Below are positions 27,537 to 36,052 of a DNA stretch of 64,000 nucleotides, piece by piece. The DNA lies in contig CAMYNM010000017.1 of NCBI GenBank assembly GCA_947259725.1, forward strand, positions 24,122-88,121. Reading direction: 5' to 3'. The notes below the pieces were generated by a model. It was not told where the DNA came from. It did no database searches and saw nothing but the letters and a program-made list of their open reading frames with translations. Positions within the stretch are counted from its first letter, which is position 1, and every line of letters starts with the position of its first letter. A program made the position numbers and the translations under genes. Origin of the DNA: CALZIK01 sp945787635. Lineage in GTDB: Bacteria > Acidobacteriota > Thermoanaerobaculia > Multivoradales > JAHEKO01.

Positions 27537-30500
27537 TCAGAAGAGGTCACCGTCGCCCATCGTGTAGTAGAGATGGGAACGGAAGCGCTCCATCGGATCC
27601 GGCTCCTCGAAAGCCAAAAAGATCATGCCCAGGTCTCGGGGCTCGGGTCGCGACTCGAAACCCAAATATTCGAGCGCTTCATGCCACCAGTGTGGGTTCT
27701 TCGGGAACCATCCCTCGACTCGCTTCACGCGTGCAGCTTCCGAGAGAGCATGGGCGAGAACCGCCTGTGCGGCATCCGGATGCCGCGGGTCAAAGAGCGC
27801 ATCGCCCCAAGCCAGGGCATCGTCGGTTCTCTTGAACACGCTCCAACCGACCAGCCGGCCGCCGAGCGAAACCGCATAGACCCGGTAGTCGTGCTCGGGG
27901 CACTCGAGATAGCGCCAGCGCACATATCGAGCATCCCGCTCGACCAGGAATCGGTACTCGGGAAGCAGCCGTTTGAAAAAGTCGTCCCAATTCGAGCCAA
28001 CCTGGTTGACTCGCTCGACCCGGTAGCCTCCCCGCCTCGAGTCATCCGATTCCTGCAGACTTGCTATCCGGCTCTCGGGAAGCACCCGGTACGGTGCGGC
28101 CTCGAGAAACTGGCTACCCGGAACGAGCTTTAGATAGTAGCGCTGGATCTTGCCGGTGTTGAAGCCGAAGTTGAATCCGACGCGTCCTTCGCTGAACTGC
28201 GCGAAGTGGTGATGAACGACCCGGTTCAGCAGGTTGGTTTTGCGACTCCCCAGATTGCGAGCCCGGGGAAGAGTCATGGTGTCGCCGATCTGAAGGGCCG
28301 TGATGCTTCTCGCAGAGCCGGAGGTCGCGTCGATGAACCTGCACGGGTAGGCGCTGTAATGCGCCAGGAGCTCGCCATCCGGGCTGAAGGCCATGCTGAT
28401 CTGCAACTGGCCGTAGGGGTTGTCGCGATACTTCCAGCTCCACTCTTCTAGTGTGCGCCGGCGGCCGAAACAGGTGGAAAACAGCTCGAGAATCTGCTTT
28501 TCGTCACCGGATCTGTAGGAGCGGATCCCGATCTCGTGCGGTTCGGCGACGGCCAGGTGCCGCTCCCTCGTCGGCGAGGACGCCGCCGCAACGGATTCCG
28601 GCTCGGCCGTCGTTTTCTCGTCGGAGTTGGCCGGTTCGTTCGGGCCTTCGCCCTTCCCTCGTCCAGGCCTCAGCTTGTGCAAGCCCCGGCGCAGGAGCTT
28701 TCTCACCGGCGCCGGAACGATCCGTGTCAGTCGCCAGGAGAACGAATCCGTGACCATCTGAAACTGCAGTCGCGACAGATCGAGCTGCCGCCGGAGCGAA
28801 GCGACCTCCTCCTCTTCGGCCAGCCGATGGGCCTCTTCGGCCAGCCGATGAGCCTCTTCGGCCAGCCGATGAGCCTCGAGCTCGCCTTCCAGCTCTTCCG
28901 CCTTCGCGTGCGCCTCTTTTTGGGCGAGGCGGCTCGCTTCAATCTCGCTCTCGAGCCAGGAGATTCGAGCCCAGGTGGCGTCGGCGAAGGCCGGTGTGGA
29001 GATGAGCTCACGGTGCTTGTGACGGATCTCCGCCATGTGGGGCTTGTAGTCGTGGTCGGCGAAGATCCGGTACTCGGCGGTGACTCCGGGCAACCTGACG
29101 AAGTCGGTCACCTGGGCGGCGCGTATCCAGTAATCCCAGTCTTCGTAAACCTCGAGCTCTTCATCGAATGCGCCGACCTCTTCGGCGAGATCGCGCCGAA
29201 AGATCGCGGTCATGAACGGAATGTAGTTGGATTGATAGAGGCGAGTCCGATCGAAATCGATACAGAAAAATGGAGTCCTCTCGTCGCGCAGCTGGAAGTC
29301 GGCCCCGTTCCAGAGGTACCGGGCGCGCTCGCAATCGCTGTAGGCCAGCCGCTCGCCGGTCTTCTCGAGATAGGTCACCAACTTGTTGATATGGCTCGGA
29401 TAGAGCACGTCGTCGTCGTCGAGGAAGTTGAAGTACTTGCCTCGCGCCCACCTGAGACCTTCGTTGGCCGCGGCGATTCGCCCGATCGGCTTCTTCAACA
29501 TCCGGTAGGAAATCGGAACGTAGGGCTCGAATTCCTCGACAATCGCCGAGACGTCGACGCCCGCGTCGTTGATCAGCACGACCTCGATGTTTGGATAGCT
29601 CTGGGTCAGAACGCTCGAAAGCGCTTCACGCAGAAGCCCAGGGCGATCCTTCGTCCGAATGATGACGGAAACCAGAGGATGGGTCGCCAATCCTCTGCCG
29701 CTCGCCGGAAGAAACTGGCGCACCACAAACGAATCGACGGGGCGTCCAGTGCATTCGCTGCTCGGAGTGACGAAATAGCCCTCGGCATGCTCGACCGCGG
29801 GCGACACGGTCAGCGCCCGGTAGCGGTTGAGGCTCAGCGCGGCCTCGGTGTAGGGGTGGATGGCCAGCTGGCTGCGATAGGCGTTGCAGGCCTCCTGCTT
29901 GCGTGTCATGACGCCGCTAATGTCGACAAGAGTGTTGACATTGACCGGGCGGTTGAAGTCGTAGAAGGCAACCTGGCTTCTGGAGTGCGTGCGCTCGAGG
30001 GCCGCCCAGAGAATCTCGGCGGCGGCGCGATGATCGGGATGGAACTCGAGCGGCGATGGAGCGTAAACGAGGCTGGGTTGGTACTTGTCCAGCAGACGGG
30101 CCAATCGATCGACGGCGTCGGGCGCGGAGGCCAGCTCCCGGTCGGGATAGTCCCAGAACTCGAGGTCGGACGTACCGAGCACCTCGGATGCCGCTCGAGC
30201 TTCCCGGCGACGCAGAGTGATGTAGTCCGAGACCTCGACTAATCGGTCGCGGGCGGCGCGGGAGCCGTCCGTCATGAAAACGATCTTGACCGGATCGTTG
30301 GCGTCCCGGTGCAGGAGAACCGCCCCACCGCATGCCAGAGCCTCGTCGTCCGGATGGGGAGAGAGCACCAGGACCCGATTCCCGGTCAGGTCCGTGGTCT
30401 CGAAGGGCACGCGGCTCGCCTCGTAGTGCGCTCCCACCTGAACCGGACTACCCTCGAGGTCCCTTCCGGTCTCGGTGAACCGCAAGTGAAGGGAGGCCGC

Positions 30501-30788
30501 ACTGCTGGTGCCTACTTCCGGCGGAACCGAATGGACGAAGCCGAAGCGCCCGGCACCCAGCCCCTGGCGCTCGAGGTCCCCGCGGTAGATCGTCGGCTCG
30601 AACTCGTGGATCACCCGGTCGGTCTCCACCACTTCCAACGAAACCGGCCGTTGGGGCGACGCCAGATTGAGAGCCCAGCCCTTGATCAGCCGATCGTCAT
30701 GGTACTCGACCCTGCCGCGAAGCGGGCTCCGCTCTGAGCTCAAAGCTGCCTCGATAGTTTTCTCATCCTGATCCTGCCCGCCGATCAT
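27537..30788 (-). CDS. Fusion: LmbE/PIG-L deacetylase, GT2 glycosyltransferase, coiled coil, GNAT acetyltransferase
   Basis: 1083 residues. Residues about 25-120 form a small beta domain (RLIKGWALN). Residues 135-340 are an LmbE/PIG-L N-acetylglucosamine-type deacetylase with SPHPDDE at 143-149 and the second metal motif HPDH at 250-253. Residues 371-610 are a GT2 (A fold) transferase with VSVIIRTKDRP and a DDDD metal motif at 457-460. Residues about 625-680 are a coiled coil containing three EAHRLAE repeats. Residues about 755-1075 resemble a GNAT-type acyltransferase (SWKYRDNPYG, LLAHYSAYPCRFI). The start overlaps the upstream GT2 stop as ATGA. One protein could remove an acetyl group, transfer a sugar and re-acylate the freed amine; this order is inferred. 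Confidence 0.85.
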   Translation of the reverse strand: MIGGQDQDEKTIEAALSSERSPLRGRVEYHDDRLIKGWALNLASPQRPVSLEVVETDRVIHEFEPTIYRGDLERQGLGAGRFGFVHSVPPEVGTSSAASLHLRFTETGRDLEGSPVQVGAHYEASRVPFETTDLTGNRVLVLSPHPDDEALACGGAVLLHRDANDPVKIVFMTDGSRAARDRLVEVSDYITLRRREARAASEVLGTSDLEFWDYPDRELASAPDAVDRLARLLDKYQPSLVYAPSPLEFHPDHRAAAEILWAALERTHSRSQVAFYDFNRPVNVNTLVDISGVMTRKQEACNAYRSQLAIHPYTEAALSLNRYRALTVSPAVEHAEGYFVTPSSECTGRPVDSFVVRQFLPASGRGLATHPLVSVIIRTKDRPGLLREALSSVLTQSYPNIEVVLINDAGVDVSAIVEEFEPYVPISYRMLKKPIGRIAAANEGLRWARGKYFNFLDDDDVLYPSHINKLVTYLEKTGERLAYSDCERARYLWNGADFQLRDERTPFFCIDFDRTRLYQSNYIPFMTAIFRRDLAEEVGAFDEELEVYEDWDYWIRAAQVTDFVRLPGVTAEYRIFADHDYKPHMAEIRHKHRELISTPAFADATWARISWLESEIEASRLAQKEAHAKAEELEGELEAHRLAEEAHRLAEEAHRLAEEEEVASLRRQLDLSRLQFQMVTDSFSWRLTRIVPAPVRKLLRRGLHKLRPGRGKGEGPNEPANSDEKTTAEPESVAAASSPTRERHLAVAEPHEIGIRSYRSGDEKQILELFSTCFGRRRTLEEWSWKYRDNPYGQLQISMAFSPDGELLAHYSAYPCRFIDATSGSARSITALQIGDTMTLPRARNLGSRKTNLLNRVVHHHFAQFSEGRVGFNFGFNTGKIQRYYLKLVPGSQFLEAAPYRVLPESRIASLQESDDSRRGGYRVERVNQVGSNWDDFFKRLLPEYRFLVERDARYVRWRYLECPEHDYRVYAVSLGGRLVGWSVFKRTDDALAWGDALFDPRHPDAAQAVLAHALSEAARVKRVEGWFPKNPHWWHEALEYLGFESRPEPRDLGMIFLAFEEPDPMERFRSHLYYTMGDGDLF
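28811..28873 (-). repeat. Three tandem 21-bp repeats encoding EAHRLAE
   Basis: Three almost identical 21-base units (CCTCTTCGGCCAGCCGATGR on the plus strand plus one base) lie head to tail inside the coiled coil of the fusion protein and encode three copies of EAHRLAE. Such in-frame repeats can change copy number by slippage, which would lengthen or shorten the coiled-coil spacer between enzyme domains. Confidence 0.85.
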
Positions 30789-31888
30789 ATGTCGGTTCGA
30801 GTTTCTCGCGGTCGGCGAAACGTCGCGCAGACCAGCTCACGCCCGGACTCGGCGCACAAGCGCAAGCTGTAAACGCCCGGGGCGAGACGGTCCCAGAGGT
30901 TCATCGGGAATCGCCACACCCCGAGATCGAAGTCGATGCGAGCGGCCGCGGCGGGAAAGCCCCTGGCCAACGGCGACACTTCGACCCACGGCGACTGCGC
31001 CGTCTCGCGCGAGCGCGCGGAAGCACGAAGCGTCGGGACTTCGGCCGTACTCGGATTCCGCGCCGCGGGACGGCCTGACGGTGCCTTCTCAACGAGCGCC
31101 AGGACCTTTGAGAACCAGGACCCAAAGTGCCGCCCCTCGAATCGCAGCTGGGAATCGGCGGACCATTGAGCTGCCGACGGTTCGTTCACTGCGCTCTGGT
31201 TGTAGAAATGAACGGCCTCGGCTGCCGGAACGTGCAAGCTCTTCAGCCCCCGTCGGCGAAGCCGCAGGAGCCAGTCATTCTCTTCATAGTACAGGCGAAA
31301 GCCCTCGTCGAACTCCCCTACTTCGGCAAACGCCTCGCGGCGCACGGCGAGCAGGGCGCCGCTCAGGGATACCGTTTCGATCGGCTCCGTGGCGAGCCAA
31401 TGTCGGCGCGCGTGCCGCCTCCACCGGCCGCGGGCGTACCTCGCGAGCCACGTTCCCCGTGTCGCCAGCCTGGCGATCAGCTCCGCGGACCGCGTCCGCT
31501 CCTCCGTCGGCGGCAGAAGGAACGTCCGATCTTCGTCCCAGAAAAACCGCGGTCCGGCAGCGTCGGCCCCGGCGTCGAGCGCGGCGACCAGTTCCGCGAC
31601 ACAACCCGGCTGCACGATCACGTCCGGATTCATCAGGAAGACGACGTACCCCTCGACATTCGCAATGCCGAGATTGAGCGCTGCGGCATATCCAGGGTTG
31701 CCACTCTGCCCGAGGACACGAACGGGAAGCGCTTCGAGAGCTCGACGCTCTTCGTCCGTACTGCCGTTATCGACAACCACGAGATCACCTGCGGCGCCGG
31801 AGCGCTCGAGCTCCCGGCGAATCGCTGTGACGGATTGCGCCAACAGGTCGGGGGTGTGGTAGTGAACGAATACGAAGCCGAGCTTCAT
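30785..31888 (-). CDS. GT2 glycosyltransferase, rhamnosyltransferase-like
   Basis: 367 residues. The N-terminal 260 residues have GT2 features: FVHYHTPDLL, VVVDNGSTD, GNPGYAAALNLG, the metal-binding FLMNPDV and the ENDWLLRLRRRG motif that marks WbbL-like rhamnosyltransferases. The last 100 residues look like a separate beta-rich domain (RIDFDLGVWRFPMNLW). It lies six bases after the methyltransferase gene and overlaps the fusion gene by ATGA. Sugar donor not determined. Confidence 0.85.
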   Translation of the reverse strand: MKLGFVFVHYHTPDLLAQSVTAIRRELERSGAAGDLVVVDNGSTDEERRALEALPVRVLGQSGNPGYAAALNLGIANVEGYVVFLMNPDVIVQPGCVAELVAALDAGADAAGPRFFWDEDRTFLLPPTEERTRSAELIARLATRGTWLARYARGRWRRHARRHWLATEPIETVSLSGALLAVRREAFAEVGEFDEGFRLYYEENDWLLRLRRRGLKSLHVPAAEAVHFYNQSAVNEPSAAQWSADSQLRFEGRHFGSWFSKVLALVEKAPSGRPAARNPSTAEVPTLRASARSRETAQSPWVEVSPLARGFPAAAARIDFDLGVWRFPMNLWDRLAPGVYSLRLCAESGRELVCATFRRPRETRTDI

Positions 31889-31894
31889 CAGCTA

Positions 31895-32728
31895 TCAGTC
31901 GTTTCCTCGTTCGGCACAGATCTTGACCTGTTCGAAAAGTCGAAACGGCTCCGGCCGTACGGACAGTACGCGCAACCGCAGCGTGCGAGGTAGCAGGCCG
32001 GCGATCACCTCCGCCGCGAGGTAAGGAACCGTCGTCCCCGGACGAGGTGGCGCGCCGACCTTGCGAACCACGCGGATACGCGCGAAGCCGGCTCGTCGGA
32101 ATTCCCGTCGGAGCTCGCCATGGGTGTACTCGCGCAGATGAAGGCCCGAAGCGACCTTATCGAAGTACTTCGACACGTCGTGGGGACCGAGAATGCGATT
32201 CGGCGTGACGCAGACGTAGCGACCTCCCGGCGCGAGCAGTCGACGCACGTCCCGAAGGTGTTCTCCCAGATCGTCGGGTTGGAGGTGCTCGACAAAGTGA
32301 CAGCTATAGGCGAGATCGATCGAGCGCTCGGGAAGGCCGTGGGACGAATCGCCGGAAACGATCAGCTCGAGATTCTCAGGATCCGAGCCGCGCGGCTCGA
32401 GCCTGGTCGAAGCGTCGATGGCCCGGGCGTGGCGAACTCGGCCCGCGACGCTCCTCGCCAGCTCGCCATCGCCCGCACCGAACTCGACGAAACGGACGGA
32501 CGCTGCGAGGAACGGCTCGAGCAGTCGCAGCTCCAGGCCGAGTTGCGCGGCCCGAGCCCGCCTCGACTCCTCGGAACCACCGGCAAGCCGGGGAAACGCC
32601 CGGTGGAGCTCGTCGTAGACCTCCGAGTAGAGATGGCGCCTCTCCCCCGTCGAAGCCGCGCGGAGTCGATCGGCCAGCGCGGATTCCAGGCGATACTGGC
32701 GCTCGAGCTCGGTCAGATCCGGAGTCAT
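31895..32728 (-). CDS. Class I SAM-dependent methyltransferase
   Basis: 277 residues from ATG 32728. Motif I FVEFGAGDGELA, the acidic loop near ARAIDAST, IDLAYSCHFVEHL (motif IV region) and RRLLAPGGRYVCVTPN are the standard order of a type 11/25 methyltransferase. First gene of the minus-strand cluster running to 24534; TAGGGT about 30 bases upstream may be its -10. Likely methylates a sugar or glycan end, by context only. Confidence 0.85.
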   Translation of the reverse strand: MTPDLTELERQYRLESALADRLRAASTGERRHLYSEVYDELHRAFPRLAGGSEESRRARAAQLGLELRLLEPFLAASVRFVEFGAGDGELARSVAGRVRHARAIDASTRLEPRGSDPENLELIVSGDSSHGLPERSIDLAYSCHFVEHLQPDDLGEHLRDVRRLLAPGGRYVCVTPNRILGPHDVSKYFDKVASGLHLREYTHGELRREFRRAGFARIRVVRKVGAPPRPGTTVPYLAAEVIAGLLPRTLRLRVLSVRPEPFRLFEQVKICAERGND

Positions 32729-32839
32729 GTCCACACTCGAAACATAGAGCGCGTTCGACCCTAGCCTGCCCTCAGCCAAAACTCTAGGCTCTCTCCACGC
32801 CCAACCGTTCGGCGCAGCTGCGTCCGACCAGCAGACCGA

Positions 32840-32867
32840 TTGATTCGGCAGGAGGAACCGGTAGACT
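32840..32867 (+). promoter_or_regulatory. Promoter: TTGATT, 16-bp spacer, TAGACT
   Basis: A -35 TTGATT (32840-32845) and -10 TAGACT (32862-32867) with a 16-bp spacer lie in the divergent region between the methyltransferase and FG-GAP genes. This is the TAGACT site with the best accompanying -35 in the window. Confidence 0.5.
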
Positions 32868-32911
32868 CTCGGCCTCTCACGACCACCTTCATGGATGAGC
32901 CGAGAAACACG

Positions 32912-34528
32912 ATGACGATTCCATTTCGATTCCTGCTCGCCCTGCTCCTGGTGATACTCGCCCCGTCCGTTGCGCTGCCCCAGGCGGAGGGCCTCGGTCC
33001 GGAAGCGGCTGCCGCTCCTGAAGAGGGCGTTGAAGAAGCGGAGACTCACGTCGACGACCAGGGGCGGCGCTATCGCCTCGTCGAGTACCCCAAGGGCCGA
33101 GAGGGAGTCGATCACCTGCGGCTGCCGAACGGCCAACTCAGAATCCAGTTCGGTGTGCCCTTGGAAATCGACCACGAGACCGAGGAGAGTTTCTTCCTGA
33201 AGGTCTACGTGCGGCCCGAGCCCTCCGTGCCTCCGCGGATGGCTTCTCCCGGACCGGCACGCGGTGACGTCACGGCAGACGAGCCGCCGATGTGGCCGGT
33301 AGTCGATCATCTGGTTTTGTCTCCTTTCGACGACGGACTACCGAGGCAGGGTCAGTGGCGCGACGGCTTCGACCTCGAGGATATGAACGGCGACGGCAAG
33401 CTCGACATCGTCTTCGGTCCCGCCAGAAAGGGCCGTCCCGAGCCGAACATCTTCTTGAACATGGGCGGCGGATCCTGGAGTCGCTGGCAGACGAAGTTTC
33501 CCGGCATCGCGTTCGACTACGGAGACGCGTCGGCCGCCGACTTCAACCGCGACGGCCGCATGGATCTGGCCTTGGCGATCCATCTCGGCGGCACGGTGGT
33601 TTTTGTCGGCGACGGTGAGGGCAGGTTTCGAACCTGGTCGGACGGAATCGGCCTGGCCGTCCCGGGTGCCGAAGGTACCGTAGCCTTCTCGTCGCGAGCG
33701 CTCGAAGCGGTGGATTGGGATAGCGATGGCTGGATTGATCTGATGGTCCTGGGCGAGGGACCGAGGCCGGTTCTGCGGCCCGTCGCGGCGTCAGACCCAC
33801 CTGCCGATAGTCGCGGGCTGCTGCTCTATCGCAACCGCGGCGACGGCACCTGGGACCGGCGCGGCGACCAGTCGAGGAACTTCGGCGAGTCACTCGCCCT
33901 GGGCGATTTCGACAACGACGGGCGTGTCGACGTCCTGGCGGCGAGCAAGGTCCAGGGATTGAACGAGATCATCAACCTCCACCTCGAAGACGGCGGCTGG
34001 GCGCCGCGGGCGCTCGACGGCCTGCGGCCTGGCGCTTTCGTCTTCGGCGTGGCCGCGGCCGATCTCGACGGCGACGGGCTCGAGGACCTCCTCCTCGGCA
34101 GCATCCATCGCGATCCGCGGGGCCAGCGCACCGGGGTCGACGCCTTTTTCGCGAGCGAGGACGAAGCCTGGCAGCGCGTCCCGCTGTTTTCGGTCGCGGG
34201 TCGCGCCGGAATCTACGGTCTCGCCAGCGGAGACCTGAACGCCGACGGCCGGGAGGATGTCGTCTTCGGGACCGGGGACGGGGAGCTCCAGGTTCTGCTC
34301 GGAGCCCCGGACCGAGGGTTCATCTTCGAGCAATCCGAGGAGATCCAGCAGAATCGCCTGGGCTGTCGCGCCTACGGCCTGAGTCTGGCCGATCTCGACG
34401 GCGATGGCGCCGACGAAATCGTCGCCGGCTTCGCCGGTGAGGCGGGGGGACTCGAACTCTTCCACACCGTCCCCGGGTGTCCCGAGAGCGGCAGCATCAA
34501 GGTCTGGCGGCCGGCGTCTACGGATTGA
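32912..34528 (+). CDS. Secreted FG-GAP/VCBS repeat beta-propeller protein
   Basis: 538 residues. ATG 32912 starts a good signal peptide (TIPFRFLLALLLVILAP, cleavage after VALPQA); an ATG at 32891 is possible. Seven copies of a calcium-binding FG-GAP/VCBS repeat are visible, each with a DxDxDG-like core (DMNGDGKLD, DFNRDGRMD, DSDGWID, DFDNDGRVD, DLDGDGLED, DLNADGRED, DLDGDGADE), consistent with one seven-bladed propeller. Extracytoplasmic. The 3' end overlaps the convergent neighbour by 11 bases. Function unknown. Confidence 0.85.
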   Translation: MTIPFRFLLALLLVILAPSVALPQAEGLGPEAAAAPEEGVEEAETHVDDQGRRYRLVEYPKGREGVDHLRLPNGQLRIQFGVPLEIDHETEESFFLKVYVRPEPSVPPRMASPGPARGDVTADEPPMWPVVDHLVLSPFDDGLPRQGQWRDGFDLEDMNGDGKLDIVFGPARKGRPEPNIFLNMGGGSWSRWQTKFPGIAFDYGDASAADFNRDGRMDLALAIHLGGTVVFVGDGEGRFRTWSDGIGLAVPGAEGTVAFSSRALEAVDWDSDGWIDLMVLGEGPRPVLRPVAASDPPADSRGLLLYRNRGDGTWDRRGDQSRNFGESLALGDFDNDGRVDVLAASKVQGLNEIINLHLEDGGWAPRALDGLRPGAFVFGVAAADLDGDGLEDLLLGSIHRDPRGQRTGVDAFFASEDEAWQRVPLFSVAGRAGIYGLASGDLNADGREDVVFGTGDGELQVLLGAPDRGFIFEQSEEIQQNRLGCRAYGLSLADLDGDGADEIVAGFAGEAGGLELFHTVPGCPESGSIKVWRPASTD

Positions 34529-35969
34529 ACGTGATGATCGGGCTGGCCCCTCTCTGGCAGAAGTCGCCTGCAGCCAGGCTCGTCGCCCCATCGTCGCACT
34601 CAGCGTCCGTGGTGCAACTGTCGCCGTCAGCATCGCAGACGAACGCGGCCCCCGATGGCAGGCAGGCCGACGTGAGTTGCTGGGCCGCGACGCCGACGGT
34701 CAAACGCGACGCGAAGCCCATCATGTTGGTCGAGACCCAACTCTGGCCGATGGGGCCGTAGAGTCCGTCGGTCGAGCAGGGCGGCGTGTGCCCCGAGGTG
34801 TCGCCGAGGGTGTGGTTGAGATTGAGGTACATCCAGCCGAATTCGAACGGCGGATCGAGGGGCGCCGCCCCCACGGTCACACGCTGAGTCTCGAGCGGCA
34901 AGCAAGAGGTGCTTCCGCACAGCTCGGCCGCCTGCTCGGCAAGGTCGAAGGCGACGATCTGGGTCTGGCCCAGCCCGAACCAGGGCGGACCCACCGAAGG
35001 GTTGGCCACCGGGTCGCCGCAAGTGAACCCCTGAACCGCGGTCTGGCACTTCGAGTCGCGCCAGACCAGATAGTCGGTGCCACCGTCGAAGGAACCGCCG
35101 TTCAGGTAGCGCGCCGCCCAGGTCGTGGCCAGCGGCTCGCGCTGATCGGTCGCCAGACCATCGACATAGCGGCCGTAGAAGGTGTAGTCCCCGGCGGCGA
35201 AGGTTCCCGAGTTGGAGGCCTCGATGTGCACCAGGTTGTCGCCCTGGGCGAACCCGTCGGAGCCGTTGACGATGAACCAGTCGCCCCAGAGCTGGTTGAC
35301 GTTGCTGGCGAAACCGCCGGCGCCGAAATAGCCCGCGCTATTGGGAAACAGCAGATTGCAGTCCGTGACGTTGTCGATCGTGATGTAGCCGCGGGCGATG
35401 TTGTCGCCGTGGCTCCCGCCGACGCAATTCGTGGAGTCGCAGGCGAGGCCCAGACCGGTGTGGCCGCAGCGGATCCGGTCGAAGAAGGCCCCGGTCAGGA
35501 CCGGGTTGGGGCCGAGGGGCAGATTGGGATCGCACCCCATGAACCGGGGGTTGGTGGGTTCGTCGGGGTCCGAGTCCCACTGGGGGTTGTCGGTCAAAGC
35601 GCCGCTGTGGGGGCTGATCACGTCAGTGGTGTCGTTAAACGCATGCGCGGTGATCGGGAGATTGCCGTTGAGGAACACGTTCCTCAAGCTGACCGTCTCG
35701 ACGTCGTAGCCGGTCAGAAAGATGTCGAAGTCGATTGTCGGTAGTGACCAGTCACCCCACAACGTGACGTGGGCTACGGTCGGCACGGCCGACGCGTTGT
35801 TGATCGAGAACAAGGTATCGACGTCGCTGGAACCGTCCAAGCCGACCTCGAAGTAGGGTAAGAGCAGGGTTGCCGCCGGCACCGCGTCGATCGTGCAGAG
35901 CTCGGCCGCAACGGGGGCGGAAGCAAGGGCGAAGGCCGCCAGGGCCAGACAACTAAGTTCTTTTCTCAT
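34518..35969 (-). CDS. Secreted protein, paralog A of a tandem pair
   Basis: 483 residues from ATG 35969, preceded by GAGGAGAGA. A signal peptide (ELSCLALAAFALASAPVAA) is followed by AELCTIDAVPAATLLLPYFEV. The mature part is Asp/Gly/aromatic-rich with conserved stretches (NPQWDSDPDE, SNVNQLWGDWF, DNLVHIEA, DYTFYGRY) shared with the next gene. The C-terminal CDADGDSCTTDAECDDG has the Cys spacing of small disulfide-rich repeats found in secreted proteins. No enzyme motif is seen. It ends inside the 3' end of the convergent FG-GAP gene. Confidence 0.75.
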   Translation of the reverse strand: MRKELSCLALAAFALASAPVAAELCTIDAVPAATLLLPYFEVGLDGSSDVDTLFSINNASAVPTVAHVTLWGDWSLPTIDFDIFLTGYDVETVSLRNVFLNGNLPITAHAFNDTTDVISPHSGALTDNPQWDSDPDEPTNPRFMGCDPNLPLGPNPVLTGAFFDRIRCGHTGLGLACDSTNCVGGSHGDNIARGYITIDNVTDCNLLFPNSAGYFGAGGFASNVNQLWGDWFIVNGSDGFAQGDNLVHIEASNSGTFAAGDYTFYGRYVDGLATDQREPLATTWAARYLNGGSFDGGTDYLVWRDSKCQTAVQGFTCGDPVANPSVGPPWFGLGQTQIVAFDLAEQAAELCGSTSCLPLETQRVTVGAAPLDPPFEFGWMYLNLNHTLGDTSGHTPPCSTDGLYGPIGQSWVSTNMMGFASRLTVGVAAQQLTSACLPSGAAFVCDADGDSCTTDAECDDGATSLAAGDFCQRGASPIITFNP

Positions 35970-36052
35970 CCGTCTCTCCTCTATTCCACTCGCGGCTCGC
36001 GAGGCCGGTCCATGAGGTCGTCGAGCGAGGTCGTTATCGAAATCCCGTGTCA

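Noticed and set aside
32729..33310. N-terminal extension of the methyltransferase
   Set aside because: It runs antisense into the FG-GAP gene and has no methyltransferase features.
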